A program made the position numbers and the translations under genes. Shown here piece by piece: positions 10,705 to 19,656 of a stretch of DNA of 64,000 nucleotides. The stretch is from NCBI RefSeq assembly GCF_014202505.1, contig NZ_JACHGW010000003.1:744001-808000 (forward strand), written 5' to 3'. Position 1 is the first letter of the stretch. Each line of letters begins with the position of its first letter. The stretch is from Armatimonas rosea (GTDB taxonomy: Bacteria; Armatimonadota; Armatimonadia; Armatimonadales; Armatimonadaceae). The notes beneath the pieces are model-generated. The model had not been told where the DNA came from. It made no database searches and saw nothing but the letters and a program-made list of their open reading frames with translations.

Positions 10705-12483
10705 ATGTTTCCTCTTAAATTGAAAAGTGTTGCTGTTGTGGGGAGCTTCGTGGCACTCACGCTGGCGGGGTGTAGCGGTGCGGGGCTTTTGTCCCACGGA
10801 AGTGCGGGTTCGTCTTCTCCCACCGTGGCGGCGAGCGGCTCTGCACGCTTTACGATTGTCTGGCCGGAGACAACCGGGCGCTTGATTCCTCTGGGGGCCA
10901 ATAGTATTAAGATTGTCTTGAGCGGCCCGGAGACGGTCACCAAAGTGGTAGCGCGGCCCACCGGTGGGAGCAATACGACCACGATTACGTTCACGGGGCT
11001 GAAGATAGGGAGCTACACCGCCACCACGAGCGCCTATCCTAGCACCGATGGCACAGGGGTGGCGCAGGCGACCGGCGCGGTGAGTGTCGCGATTGCGCGG
11101 GACCAGACCACCACGACCACGCTGACCATGGACTCGACAATCGCCACGGTGGAGATCGGCGGTGCGGGGACAACCGGAATGAATCTTGGAGAGAGCCGCA
11201 CCCTGACGGCAACCGCGAAGAACGCGGCGGGGCAGGTCGTTCTGGTGGCCCCAAGCCTCTGGCAGTGGAGCGGGAACAATGCGGCGAGCTTTACGCTCAC
11301 GCCGGGGGGCGAGAGCGCAACCCTGACCGCCAACGCACCGGGGACAGTCACCCTCTCGCTGAAAGAGACCGAGTCCAACCAAGTGGCAACGCTCACGGTA
11401 AAGGCGTTTCATGTGACCTTTGAAGGGCTCGGCGATCTGCCCGGAGGAGAGTTCCGCAGTGTGGCCCTTGCGGTCTCCGCCGATGGTAGCGTTGTGGTGG
11501 GAAACAGTACGTCCGGGAATGTGACGGGATCCAATGCGGGGGAGGCCTTTCGGTGGACGCGGGCAAGTGGGATGGTCGGGCTAGGGGACCTACCGGGGGG
11601 ATTTTTTCGAAGCTCGGCTACCGCGGTCTCTGCCGATGGGACGGTGGTCGCGGGAATCGGGGACAACGCGGTGTCTGCTGCTCGGGTGTTCCGCTGGACA
11701 CAGGCCGGCGGAATGGTGAACTTGGGAGCACCTGCCAGCTCCGCAATCTGCTGGGCACGGGGCATCTCGGCAGATGGAACCCGGATTGTCGGGACGACGA
11801 CACTGGCAGCGGGAGTGGAGTACGGAGCCTGCTACTGGACAGAGGCGACGGGCTTTGTGGAGCTCAATGACCTGGCGGGCGGGCCCGTTCGGTGCGAGGC
11901 AACGGCGATCTCACAGGATGGGAGAGTGCTGGTGGGCTACGGGACGAGTGATAAAGAGACGTCCTGTTCCTGGAACCTGGCAGGCGAGATCACGGCGCTT
12001 GCTGGAGTGCCCCGCGGGACGGGCTCCGCACTCGGGGCATCGGGAGACGGCACGGTGATTGTGGGCTATGCCGATACGCTCGCGCTCGGTCGGGATGGGC
12101 TGGAGGCCTACCGCTGGAGCGCGAGTGGGGGCACTACGTTCTTAGGGGATTTTCCTGGGGGGGGATTTGCAGGCTACCCCGCAAGCTATGCCCGTGGGGT
12201 CTCCGCCGACGGGAATGTGGTCGTGGGAATGGGAATGTCCACGGAGGGAAGCCGTGTCTTTGTCTGGACGCAGGCGCGTGGCTTGCAAGACTTGGGAGAT
12301 ATCCTTCGGTCTAAGGGAATAGACCTAAGCGCTTGGGCAGGGCTCATCAATGCTACTGATCACGCAGCGGATGTGGTTGCGACGATCTCTGCGGATGGAA
12401 CCACGATTGTGGGGACGGCCTTCCACAACGGCAACCGGGAGGCGTTTCGTGCCTATAAATCCGATGGGTTCTTGAATCCCTAA
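10705..12483 (+). CDS. HAF-repeat lipoprotein
   Basis: 592 aa from ATG 10705. The N-terminus is a lipoprotein signal (KLKSVAVVGSFVALTLAGC, lipobox LAGC), so the protein should be lipid-anchored after export. About residues 50-230 are Thr/Ser-rich with a bacterial Ig-like (BIG2-type) segment. The rest holds about seven repeats of the extracellular HAF type (LGDLPGG.F.S.A.AVSADGSVVVG...EAFRW), expected to form a beta-propeller-like surface structure. An alternative TTG start at 10690 has GGGAGG 8 nt upstream; ATG 10705 has TATATT 5 nt upstream and gives a cleaner signal peptide. It lies between two paralogous HhH-like genes. Confidence 0.88.
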   Translation: MFPLKLKSVAVVGSFVALTLAGCSGAGLLSHGSAGSSSPTVAASGSARFTIVWPETTGRLIPLGANSIKIVLSGPETVTKVVARPTGGSNTTTITFTGLKIGSYTATTSAYPSTDGTGVAQATGAVSVAIARDQTTTTTLTMDSTIATVEIGGAGTTGMNLGESRTLTATAKNAAGQVVLVAPSLWQWSGNNAASFTLTPGGESATLTANAPGTVTLSLKETESNQVATLTVKAFHVTFEGLGDLPGGEFRSVALAVSADGSVVVGNSTSGNVTGSNAGEAFRWTRASGMVGLGDLPGGFFRSSATAVSADGTVVAGIGDNAVSAARVFRWTQAGGMVNLGAPASSAICWARGISADGTRIVGTTTLAAGVEYGACYWTEATGFVELNDLAGGPVRCEATAISQDGRVLVGYGTSDKETSCSWNLAGEITALAGVPRGTGSALGASGDGTVIVGYADTLALGRDGLEAYRWSASGGTTFLGDFPGGGFAGYPASYARGVSADGNVVVGMGMSTEGSRVFVWTQARGLQDLGDILRSKGIDLSAWAGLINATDHAADVVATISADGTTIVGTAFHNGNREAFRAYKSDGFLNP

Positions 12484-12524
12484 AAAATCTATGTTGGAAT
12501 TCCCTATATTCCGATACTGAGAGT

Positions 12525-12905
12525 ATGAAATGGCTCACTAACCTCTTTCGCCGCGCGGAGCCGGCTCCCCTTCCTGCTCCGCAAGCTCCCCCGCAAAAGC
12601 CTGCACCGACCCCGGAGATGCAGCGGACACTTGTCTTGACCCAGCGTGCCTGGGTGGACGAGCAGCTTTCCTTGCGTAGTATCGACGATCTCTTGGCGAT
12701 CAATGGCATCCAAGCGGCCCACCTGCGCTCGCTGCGTAGTGCGGGGATCGAGACCCTGTTACAGGCCAACCAGTGCAAAGACCTCCCGCTCATGGCCGCG
12801 ACGGGGGACTGGGTGCGCGACTGGCTCCGTCGCCAGGTGAGTAGTCTGGAGCGCGACTACCTCAAGTACCGCAAGGAGCTGGAGAGCGAGTCGCTAGTTT
12901 CCTAG
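12525..12905 (+). CDS. Small helix-hairpin-helix-like protein, paralogue 2
   Basis: 126 aa, function unknown, paralogue of the 10242 product. It begins MKWLTNLFRR, followed by a Pro/Ala-rich linker (residues 11-35), then RAWVDEQL, the HhH-like INGIQAAHLRSLRSAGIE, and a charged C-terminal helix (SSLERDYLKYRKELE). The short hydrophobic or amphipathic N-terminus could touch membrane or a partner. TATATT lies 14 nt and GATACT 6 nt upstream. Its 3' end overlaps the convergent porin remnant by 12 bp. Confidence 0.78.
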   Translation: MKWLTNLFRRAEPAPLPAPQAPPQKPAPTPEMQRTLVLTQRAWVDEQLSLRSIDDLLAINGIQAAHLRSLRSAGIETLLQANQCKDLPLMAATGDWVRDWLRRQVSSLERDYLKYRKELESESLVS

Positions 12906-13805
12906 CGCGATAATCCGGTAGAGCTGGACGAGCACAGTGCCGTGCTTGCCCGATGGCGTGACCCAGGTACCAGGGTAGGTGCGGGTGCGGGTCAGGTCGT
13001 TGCGCCGCCAGTTGAGGCTCGCGCTCCACTCTGGAGTGATGGTCCAGCGCGCCCCAAGAGTGACCTGGCCGATACGGGGGGCACTGGGCGAGGGCTTGAG
13101 AGTCTCCGTGCGTGCGGTCACGGTCCAGGCAGGGACTCCGGGGAGGCGGTAGAAGCTATCCAGGTAGGCACCTTCGTAGCGTTTTCCCCCAAGCGTCCCC
13201 TGGATGACCTCGCCCCGGAGCACCAGATAGGGCCGGGCATAGCGCAGGTCTAGCCCACTGAGCTGCACCCAGCGCTCGCCGCCCCCAAACTTCACCTGGC
13301 TCTGAGACAGATGGCTGAGGCCGACAAGCGCATCGGGGGGGAGGAAGAGCTGGACACGCCCTCCGGCTCCTCGCCGTGGCGTGAAGTCGTTCCAGACGGT
13401 CACCCCGTTGCCCGTAAAGCCAACCCCCTCGGCAAGGAGGCGCTTGTGGCGAACGGTCGCACCCACTCCCAAGACCGACTGCTCCACCCCGCTGTCACCG
13501 TAGTCGGTACGGGGCATGGCGTAGTCGATCAGGCCGGAGCGGTAGGTCTCCTGCCAGTCGTAGATGCCAAAGGGGAGCCGCTAGAGCCCCACCCGTAGTG
13601 TCGTTGAAGCACTCACCGGGCGCTCGGCCTGCGCCTCGACAATCCGTGTGGAGAAGTACTTTCGCTGGACCAGTGCGCTGACCTTGGTCTCCTGAGACAG
13701 GGCGGCCTGGAGGCGAAGCTCGGTCGTGTGGAGGCTGTCGTAGCGCTGGTAGGGGAACTGAAAACGGTCACCGACCCCTAGACCTGCACAGACTTCCTCG
13801 ACGAT
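12894..13805 (-). pseudogene. Outer-membrane porin-like beta-barrel, 5'-truncated with in-frame stop
   Basis: The minus-strand frame reads as one beta-barrel protein from about 13805 (FQFPYQRYDSLHTTELRLQ) to 12894, interrupted by a TAG at 13581-13583 just before RLPFGIYDWQETYRSGL. The same family similarity continues on both sides, so a CAG-to-TAG nonsense change is a simple explanation. The downstream piece alone (ATG 13517, 207 aa) shows alternating strands (YLVLRGEVIQGTLGG, WTVTARTETLKP, WSASLNWRRNDL). No signal peptide or N-terminal strands remain: the frame hits a stop at 13806-13808, where it collides with the opposite-strand HD-GYP frame. It is most likely a decayed porin gene. Confidence 0.75.
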
Positions 13806-13913
13806 CTAGGAAAGACCCTCAAAGTAGACTCTGCGGTTCTGCTAGGGCGGCAAGGGCAGGTCAAGGGCGGGGGCGAGCTTCCCACCGAGGAGGCACTCGC
13901 TCATGCGCGGGCG

Positions 13914-15077
13914 ATGACCGGTGAGCACTGGAGTGGGATTATTGTCGCCAACGGACGCCCTCGCCTCCTGGTGATTAGTGCCGTGCACGACCCGCAGAGC
14001 CAGGAGCTCCAAGGGAGCCTCTTGGTCTACCGGAACCTAGATAAGCAGCTCGCCTCAGAGCTTGCGGAGACCCTCCAAGGCAAGATCACGTTCTTACTGG
14101 ATGGCAAGCCTATCGCCAGTGCTGCGGTCGGAGGGGCCCCGCGCGGTGGTGACCCCGAGGTTCGCTCACGGACGCTCCTCCCCGACGATGCCACGGGGGG
14201 ACGGCTGGCGCTGGAGCTGGGGCTCTCACGGGCAGCGCTGTTCACGGACTTTGAGCGGGGACGCTCCGTGGTGGCGGGGGTCTTTCTGATCTCCTGCCTC
14301 CTCGGTGTCCTCCTCACCGTGCGGCTTGCTCGTCGGTTCACCCGGCCTCTGGAGGCGGTGATTGCGGCAGCCCAGCGGGTACGGGCGGGAGACTGGCCCG
14401 AGCCGCTGACGGTCTGTGGGCAGGCGGAGCTCGGGATGCTCCAAGAGGTCTTCAATGAGATGACGGTCTCGCTGCGGATCCACCAGCTGGTGACGGTGCA
14501 GACACTCGCTGCTGCGGGGGATGCACGCGATACCTACACCCGTGGGCACTCGGACCGGGTTGCGGAGTACGCACGCCAGCTTGCGGTGGCGCTGGGCTTT
14601 TCCCAAGAGCAGGTGGAGCGTATCCACACGATCGGCACTCTCCACGATGTCGGCAAGATCGGCATCCCAGACTCGGTCTTGCTCAAGCCCGGGCCGCTGG
14701 ACCCCGACGAGCGCAAGGTCATGGAGTCGCACGCGGTGCGTAGTGAGGAGCTCATCCGCAATGTACCGTCGCTGGTGGCCACGCTCCCGGGGATTCGCCA
14801 CCACCACGAGCGCTGGGACGGCAAGGGCTACCCGGATGGCCTGGCAGGAGAGGAGATTCCCCTCGATGCCCGTGTTCTCGCCCTCGCCGATACCTTCGAT
14901 GCCCTCACCAGCGACCGCCCCTACCGCAAGGGCTGGGACTTTGCCCGTGCTCTGGCAGAGATCGAGCGCTGTGCAGGCACCCAGTTCGATCCCGCGCTCG
15001 TCCCGTATTTCATCGCCCTCTGGCCCGCCGCGACCGAGCCCGCAGCACCACTCCCCGAGCTCCGCAAGGCCGCGTAG
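13914..15077 (+). CDS. HD-GYP cyclic-di-GMP phosphodiesterase, 5'-truncated
   Basis: 387 aa from ATG 13914. The same frame is open back to 13782 (FLDDLGKTLKVDS, LLGRQGQVKGGG) and looks like the rest of a periplasmic sensor domain, so the true N-terminus (first membrane segment and sensor start) is missing. Visible order: sensor remnant to about residue 115, membrane segment (VVAGVFLISCLLGVLLTV), HAMP (RRFTRPLEAV), then HD-GYP with TIGTLHDVGKIG, HHHERWDGKGYPDG and LALADTFDALTSDRPYRKG. The catalytic domain is intact. No convincing RBS precedes 13914. It could be expressed as a fragment or be a pseudogene; an intact version would hydrolyse c-di-GMP in response to a periplasmic signal. Confidence 0.8.
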   Translation: MTGEHWSGIIVANGRPRLLVISAVHDPQSQELQGSLLVYRNLDKQLASELAETLQGKITFLLDGKPIASAAVGGAPRGGDPEVRSRTLLPDDATGGRLALELGLSRAALFTDFERGRSVVAGVFLISCLLGVLLTVRLARRFTRPLEAVIAAAQRVRAGDWPEPLTVCGQAELGMLQEVFNEMTVSLRIHQLVTVQTLAAAGDARDTYTRGHSDRVAEYARQLAVALGFSQEQVERIHTIGTLHDVGKIGIPDSVLLKPGPLDPDERKVMESHAVRSEELIRNVPSLVATLPGIRHHHERWDGKGYPDGLAGEEIPLDARVLALADTFDALTSDRPYRKGWDFARALAEIERCAGTQFDPALVPYFIALWPAATEPAAPLPELRKAA

Positions 15078-15080
15078 CCG

Positions 15081-17114
15081 CTACTCCACCACGAGCCACT
15101 CCATGCCCCCCGCGGGTATCGTCACCTGCACGGTCACGGAGTAGTCGCGCTCCAGCGTGTAGGTCTTCGCCTTCCCCCCTCCAACCGCGAGTTTGGCCGA
15201 TTTCGTGAGCCCCGTGTAGTAGAGCGGCAGGCGTAGCGCACGGGTGATGGGCTGATCGGTGGGGTTGAAGAGCACCGCTAGGGCTTTCTCCTTGAGTGCC
15301 GGGTTCACATGGAGGACACCGTCCCAGTCGCGCCCATCGGCGCGGCGCAGGTGGAGCAGGTCGCTCTCCAGGATCGCCCGGTGCGCCTTGAACCACGCCA
15401 CCCACTTTGTCACGAGCGCCTTTGTCTCCGGCGTGTCGTAGAGGCGGGGACCGCGGTAGCAGGCCTGTGCGCCGTAGCCCAAGTTGTTCTGTAGGTGGCG
15501 CTCGTAGTCCGGGAGGTGGTCCTTGAGCGGCTCGATGGTCGCCGCCGCACCGCCACCCTGGTACTGCACCAGCGGGACGAACATCCAGCCCATGCTCGGG
15601 GTCTTCTCCCAGGTGCCATCAAAGAGGTTCTGCCGTGCGTGGAGCACCTGCTCGGCGCGCGGCAGGCTCCAGTTGCTCTCCCGGTAGCCCATCCCGGTCT
15701 TGTTGGAGCCATTGAGAAAGTAAAAATCCGGGACATTCAGGTAGATATTCTTGCTGCGGCACCAGTGGTAGAACGCGCGAATCTGCATAAACTGGGTCCA
15801 CTGGGAGTCCGCAAGGCCCTGGTGTCCGGGGTGCGTGGTCGAGGCGCAGATATCGCCGGGGTAGCTGCCATCGTGCTCCAGAATGTCAAAGCCCGTCTCG
15901 GTCAGAAAGGTCTTGAGGTGCTCAAAGTAGGCGATTCCCCACTTACTTCCCAGGCACGGGCTGTTGCCAAAGATCGCACCATTAGGGTTCTTGACATCGT
16001 CGCGCTCCGAGATGCTCCGCGAGGCGAGGAGCGAGTAGCCGCCCAGGCGAATCTTCTTGCTGTGGGCGTAGTCGGCGAGGGCCTTGAACTTGGCGATGTT
16101 CTGCGGCGACGTGTCCTCCATGTTCAGGCCGCTGCCAAAGCTTAGGATCACCATCTCAAAGCCCACCTCGGCGCACTGGTCGATCGCGGTCTTGACGGTC
16201 TCCGGGTTGGTGCTGGTGACATGGAGCAGGAGCGGGTTGTCCAGCACCCAGGGGGCCAGCGCGCGGTACATCTTGCGGAGGGCGAGGCCCTTGCGCTCGC
16301 GCTCGGTGGAGTCGTGGAGGAGCACGAAGGTCCAGAAGCTATCGAGGCTCTGGCCGGGCTCCAGGACGATATCGGGGCCGTAGGGAGGGCGAACCTCAAG
16401 CAGGCACGGGGTCTGGCGCTCGTAGTTGACCTGGGTTGCATAGCCGGGGTCGGGGACAAAGTGGACGGTCTTATTGGAGTTGCTCTGGCCCATCCCTCCG
16501 AAGCTGTAGTCCGTGGAGACACTGATGTTGGGCTGCTCCCAGCGCTCGATCTTGTCGACCACGGACTCGGGCTCGACCAGGGCAAGGCGCTCGCTGGTAA
16601 ACGAGCTCACGCGGAAGGGCTTCTCGCCCGAGTTGCTCACGGTCAGCCACTTGGCAAAGACCGGCAGGCCATCGTAGAGCTCGTAGTGGACCGTGACCGC
16701 CAGCCCCGGCGCGGCGAACTTCAGGTCGAGCGAGACCCCTGCCAAGGCCGGTGCCGCAGCAAAGCGAGGCACGGGCTTGCCAACCGAGTAGCCGGTAAAG
16801 TGCAGGGCATCGGGATCGGCCTTGAGCTGGGGGAGCCACTCGGGCTTGAGAAAGGCATGGTTGGGCTGCCCCGTCAGCCCCCCGACCGCGCGCTGTTTGC
16901 CGTCGATGGTGACCACTGCCTCCGGGCCGACCGCACGCAAGAAGGCCTCGCCGGTCACGAGCTGGTCCAGGCCGACTGTCGCGGCATCGGGCGAGAGGCG
17001 AAAGGTGCGACGCACCAAGCCGTTTTGCAGGGTAAGTGTCTTGCCATCGGCGGTCGCGGCCACGCTTGCATGGACAGCAGGGGGCTGGATCAGCCAGTCG
17101 GGAGAGAGGAGCAT
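15081..17114 (-). CDS. GH36/GH-D-clan alpha-galactosidase-like glycosidase
   Basis: 677 aa. An N-terminal beta-supersandwich (about residues 1-290; KTLTLQNGLVRRTFRL, FRVSSFTSERLALVEPES) is followed by a TIM barrel and a C-terminal beta domain. In the barrel, GFDILEHDGSYPGD is the likely nucleophile loop (Asp of EHDG), and later strands carry YLNVPDFYFLNGSNKTGMGY. This layout is that of clan GH-D (GH27/31/36) enzymes; substrate is not certain. No signal peptide is present at the ATG, although the enzyme may act on extracellular sugars imported as oligomers. It is convergent with the HD-GYP gene. Confidence 0.75.
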   Translation of the reverse strand: MLLSPDWLIQPPAVHASVAATADGKTLTLQNGLVRRTFRLSPDAATVGLDQLVTGEAFLRAVGPEAVVTIDGKQRAVGGLTGQPNHAFLKPEWLPQLKADPDALHFTGYSVGKPVPRFAAAPALAGVSLDLKFAAPGLAVTVHYELYDGLPVFAKWLTVSNSGEKPFRVSSFTSERLALVEPESVVDKIERWEQPNISVSTDYSFGGMGQSNSNKTVHFVPDPGYATQVNYERQTPCLLEVRPPYGPDIVLEPGQSLDSFWTFVLLHDSTERERKGLALRKMYRALAPWVLDNPLLLHVTSTNPETVKTAIDQCAEVGFEMVILSFGSGLNMEDTSPQNIAKFKALADYAHSKKIRLGGYSLLASRSISERDDVKNPNGAIFGNSPCLGSKWGIAYFEHLKTFLTETGFDILEHDGSYPGDICASTTHPGHQGLADSQWTQFMQIRAFYHWCRSKNIYLNVPDFYFLNGSNKTGMGYRESNWSLPRAEQVLHARQNLFDGTWEKTPSMGWMFVPLVQYQGGGAAATIEPLKDHLPDYERHLQNNLGYGAQACYRGPRLYDTPETKALVTKWVAWFKAHRAILESDLLHLRRADGRDWDGVLHVNPALKEKALAVLFNPTDQPITRALRLPLYYTGLTKSAKLAVGGGKAKTYTLERDYSVTVQVTIPAGGMEWLVVE

Positions 17115-17193
17115 GGTGCATTATGCCGAAAAAATTGTGCTGGTAGCAAACGGCGACAGCTGGTGATTATTGGCGAGCTTAATCCAGTGTTGC

Positions 17194-17222
17194 TTGACAG
17201 AAATTCAAATAAACGCTAGGCT
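17194..17222 (+). promoter_or_regulatory. Sigma-70 promoter of the BON lipoprotein operon
   Basis: Perfect -35 TTGACA (17194-17199), 17-nt spacer, -10 TAGGCT (17217-17222). AGGAGG at 17232-17237 lies 8 nt before the ATG. This is a conventional leadered promoter, in contrast to the leaderless-type starts nearby. Confidence 0.75.
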
Positions 17223-17245
17223 GTGGTTGGTAGGAGGAATACACC

Positions 17246-17653
17246 ATGTATAGAAAATTTGCTCTGTTTGCAGCCACGCTGTCGGTTTTTTCGTTCGCCT
17301 TGATCGGGTGCCAGAAGGCAGACGACGCCGCAGCCGGTGCAGGTGCGAGTGCGAGTGCCGTTGCCGACGCGGGTAAAGACACGGCGGGTAAAGTCGCGGA
17401 TGCGGGCAAGGACGCCGCAGGCAAGGTAGCGGATGCGGGTAAGGACGCTGTGGCCGCTGTCACCGACCCTGCCAAGCTCCTGGAGGCTCTGAAGGTTGAG
17501 CCCGGTCTGGCCGATGTCAAGATCCAGAAGAACGCCAAGGGCGAGCTCGTGATGACCGGTAAGGTCGCCGATCAGGCGTTGAAGGCTAAGGCCGAGGAGC
17601 TGATCAAGGCTGCGGGCGGCACCGTTAAGAACGCGATCATTGTTGGTAAGTAG
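17246..17653 (+). CDS. BON-domain lipoprotein with LEA-like repeats
   Basis: 135 aa. The N-terminal signal ends in lipobox LIGC (about residue 21), so it is lipid-anchored. Residues about 40-75 are three near-identical 11-residue repeats (DAGKDTAGKVA), Ala/Lys/Asp-rich and amphipathic like LEA group 3 helices. The C-terminal roughly 65 residues form a BON domain (LLEALKVEPGLADVKIQ, GKVADQALKAKAEEL), usually phospholipid-binding and linked to envelope or stress protection. A strong promoter and Shine-Dalgarno precede it. The next gene starts 11 bp after its stop, so they are probably co-transcribed. Confidence 0.88.
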   Translation: MYRKFALFAATLSVFSFALIGCQKADDAAAGAGASASAVADAGKDTAGKVADAGKDAAGKVADAGKDAVAAVTDPAKLLEALKVEPGLADVKIQKNAKGELVMTGKVADQALKAKAEELIKAAGGTVKNAIIVGK

Positions 17654-17664
17654 GAAGTAAGACC

Positions 17665-18000
17665 ATGCCGTACACCATTGAAGGTATTTCAATCGAGGGC
17701 ATCACCGAGCCCATCCTAGGTGAGGGGACGACCTTTGTCCCGCTCGCCAATGTCTCCCAGGCTCTGGGGGGCTACGCCGACTACGACCATGAGACCAAGG
17801 TTGCCCATATCAAGCTGGGCGACTATGATTTTCATGTTCAGGCAGACAACCCCATTATCGAGATCAACGGGTCGCCGATCGAGCTTCAGGCCGCGCCGTT
17901 TATCGACGTGGACTCGATGTTTGTTCCCGTGCGCCTCTTCGAGACCCTAGGCTTCTCGATGAGTGTCGACGGTGACCATATCTCCCTCGCCACGCCGTAG
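17665..18000 (+). CDS. Copper-amine-oxidase-N-like domain protein
   Basis: 111 aa, made almost entirely of the domain named for copper amine oxidase N-termini (TTFVPLANVSQALGGYADYD, VAHIKLGDYDF, FIDVDSMFVPVRLFETLGFS). In bacteria this domain is a common extracellular module unrelated to amine oxidation. No signal peptide is visible, which is unusual for the family. It is second in the operon with the BON lipoprotein and is followed by a terminator. Function unknown. Confidence 0.85.
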   Translation: MPYTIEGISIEGITEPILGEGTTFVPLANVSQALGGYADYDHETKVAHIKLGDYDFHVQADNPIIEINGSPIELQAAPFIDVDSMFVPVRLFETLGFSMSVDGDHISLATP

Positions 18001-18021
18001 GCGCTCGGAGAAAGACGCGAG

Positions 18022-18054
18022 GCGCTGGGGCAGAAAGCTGCCCTGGCGCTTTTT
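18022..18054 (+). terminator. Rho-independent terminator of the BON operon
   Basis: A 12-bp stem (18022-18033 with 18038-18049, including two G-U pairs), AAAG loop, then TTTTT. Confidence 0.85.
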
Positions 18055-18096
18055 GCTTTCTGGGAACCGTGTCGCCCGCCGCGTGTCTCTGGGAGT

Positions 18097-18921
18097 ATGT
18101 CACTAGACCAGGCGCTACGCCAGCTTAAAGATGCCTTTCCGATCACTGGGGAGACCTTGCCTACGCTATTTGTAGGCCACGGGAACCCGATGAACGCTAT
18201 CGAGGACAACCCCTACAGCCGTGCTTGGGAGCAGCTGGGGGCGGCGCTCCCCAACCCCAAGGCGATCCTCTGTGTCTCCGCCCACTGGGAGACCCAGGGA
18301 ACCCAGGTCACGGCGATGGAGCAGCCCCGGACGATCCATGACTTTGGTGGCTTTCCTCCCGAGCTCTTTGCGGTCGAGTACCCCGCGCCCGGCTCTCCCG
18401 AGCTCGCGGAGCTGGCGCGTGAGACGCTCTCCGAGACGACTCCCGTGGGGCTCGATCAGCATTGGGGACTGGACCACGGGGCCTGGTCGGTGCTGTGCCG
18501 GATGTTTCCTGCGGCGCGGGTGCCCGTGGTTCAGCTGAGCCTCGACCGGAGCCAGTCGCCCGCGTTTCACTACGCCCTGGGACGCGAGCTCCGCAGCCTC
18601 CGCGAGCGTGGGGTCTTGGTGGTGAGTAGCGGCAACGTGGTCCATAACCTGCGTCAGGCGCGCTGGGTCGATGTGGCGGCGGACTGGGCGCTGGCCTTCG
18701 ACAGCACCGTCAAGGAGCGCATCTTGACGGGAGACCACGAGGCCTTGGTGGACTACATCAAGCTCGGGCAAGAGGCGCAGCTCTCCATTCCCACCAACGA
18801 GCACTACCTCCCGCTGCTCTATACCCTGGGGATGCAGCACGACGGCGAGGGGGTCTCGTTCTTCTCGGAGCACGTCACCCTCAACTCCATCTCGATGCGG
18901 ACCGTGCTGATCGGCGGGTAA
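18097..18921 (+). CDS. ygiD: 4,5-DOPA extradiol dioxygenase-like protein (YgiD/LigB family)
   Basis: 274 aa. Class III extradiol dioxygenase fold: LPTLFVGHGNPMNA near the N-terminus (metal-binding His), SAHWE (second His), then WGLDHGAWSVLCRMFP and SSGNVVHNLRQ. E. coli YgiD opens the DOPA ring in vitro, and plant homologues make betalamic acid; the native bacterial substrate is unclear. A GGGAG Shine-Dalgarno precedes the ATG. It stands alone between a terminator and a convergent OmpA-like gene whose stop is 3 bp away. Confidence 0.9.
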   Translation: MSLDQALRQLKDAFPITGETLPTLFVGHGNPMNAIEDNPYSRAWEQLGAALPNPKAILCVSAHWETQGTQVTAMEQPRTIHDFGGFPPELFAVEYPAPGSPELAELARETLSETTPVGLDQHWGLDHGAWSVLCRMFPAARVPVVQLSLDRSQSPAFHYALGRELRSLRERGVLVVSSGNVVHNLRQARWVDVAADWALAFDSTVKERILTGDHEALVDYIKLGQEAQLSIPTNEHYLPLLYTLGMQHDGEGVSFFSEHVTLNSISMRTVLIGG

Positions 18922-18924
18922 GGC

Positions 18925-19635
18925 CTACTTCTGGACCACGCGCACCGCGATCCGTCGGTTCTGTGCTCGTCCCGCCTCAGTCGCGTTATCCCCAACGGGG
19001 TTCTCGCCGCCGTAGCCCTCCGCCTCAAGGCGTGCGCTCTCGATCCCGCGCTCCGTGAGGGCCTTCAGGACCGCATGCGCACGCTCGTCGGAGAGCTTTT
19101 TGTTGGCGTCGGCGCTCCCCAGGTTGTCGGTGAAGCCGCCGATCTTGAGGTGAACCTTGGGGAAGGCCTTCAGGATCGCGGCGATATTCTCCAGCTGAGG
19201 GAGCGCCTCGGGCTTGAGAACGGGCTTGCTGGTCTCAAAGCGCAGGCGGTCGAAGGTAAACCAGGTGGTCTGGTCCACGGGCTTTGTCTGGATAAAGGCG
19301 ATCAGCTGGCTCTCGATCCCGCTAGCCGCCCCTTTGAGCACGGCACCTCCCGGAAGCGCGATATCGGTCAGTGCGACCTTGGGCTCGGGGCTTGGAGTGG
19401 GCTCTGGGGTAGGAGTCGCTGGCGCGACCGGGGTCGCCGGGACACTGGTGGCCGGCGGCGGAGGAGGGGGCGTGCTACCCGAGTCGGGGACAGTGCTCGG
19501 GGACGCGGGCGTGCTTGCCTGCTTCTCAGAGGAGCTACCTCGCAGGAGCAAGAACCCGGAGATGAATACCATGAGCGCAAGGACGCTGGGGAGGAGCCAC
19601 TTGGGGCCAAGGGATGAGTCGGTCTCAGCTGCCAT
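18925..19635 (-). CDS. OmpA/MotB C-terminal domain protein
   Basis: 236 aa. A cytosolic stub and one membrane segment (WLLPSVLALMVFISGFLLL) are followed by a Pro/Ser/Thr-rich spacer (residues 38-88) and an OmpA-like peptidoglycan-binding domain at the C-terminus (LKIGGFTDNLGSADANKKLS, LEAEGYGGENPVGDN, RAQNRRI). It probably spans the periplasm from the inner membrane to the wall. A Shine-Dalgarno AAGGA precedes the ATG. It follows the DUF2227 gene on the same strand. Confidence 0.9.
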   Translation of the reverse strand: MAAETDSSLGPKWLLPSVLALMVFISGFLLLRGSSSEKQASTPASPSTVPDSGSTPPPPPPATSVPATPVAPATPTPEPTPSPEPKVALTDIALPGGAVLKGAASGIESQLIAFIQTKPVDQTTWFTFDRLRFETSKPVLKPEALPQLENIAAILKAFPKVHLKIGGFTDNLGSADANKKLSDERAHAVLKALTERGIESARLEAEGYGGENPVGDNATEAGRAQNRRIAVRVVQK

Positions 19636-19656
19636 CGAGGGATTCCTTTTTCGTGT

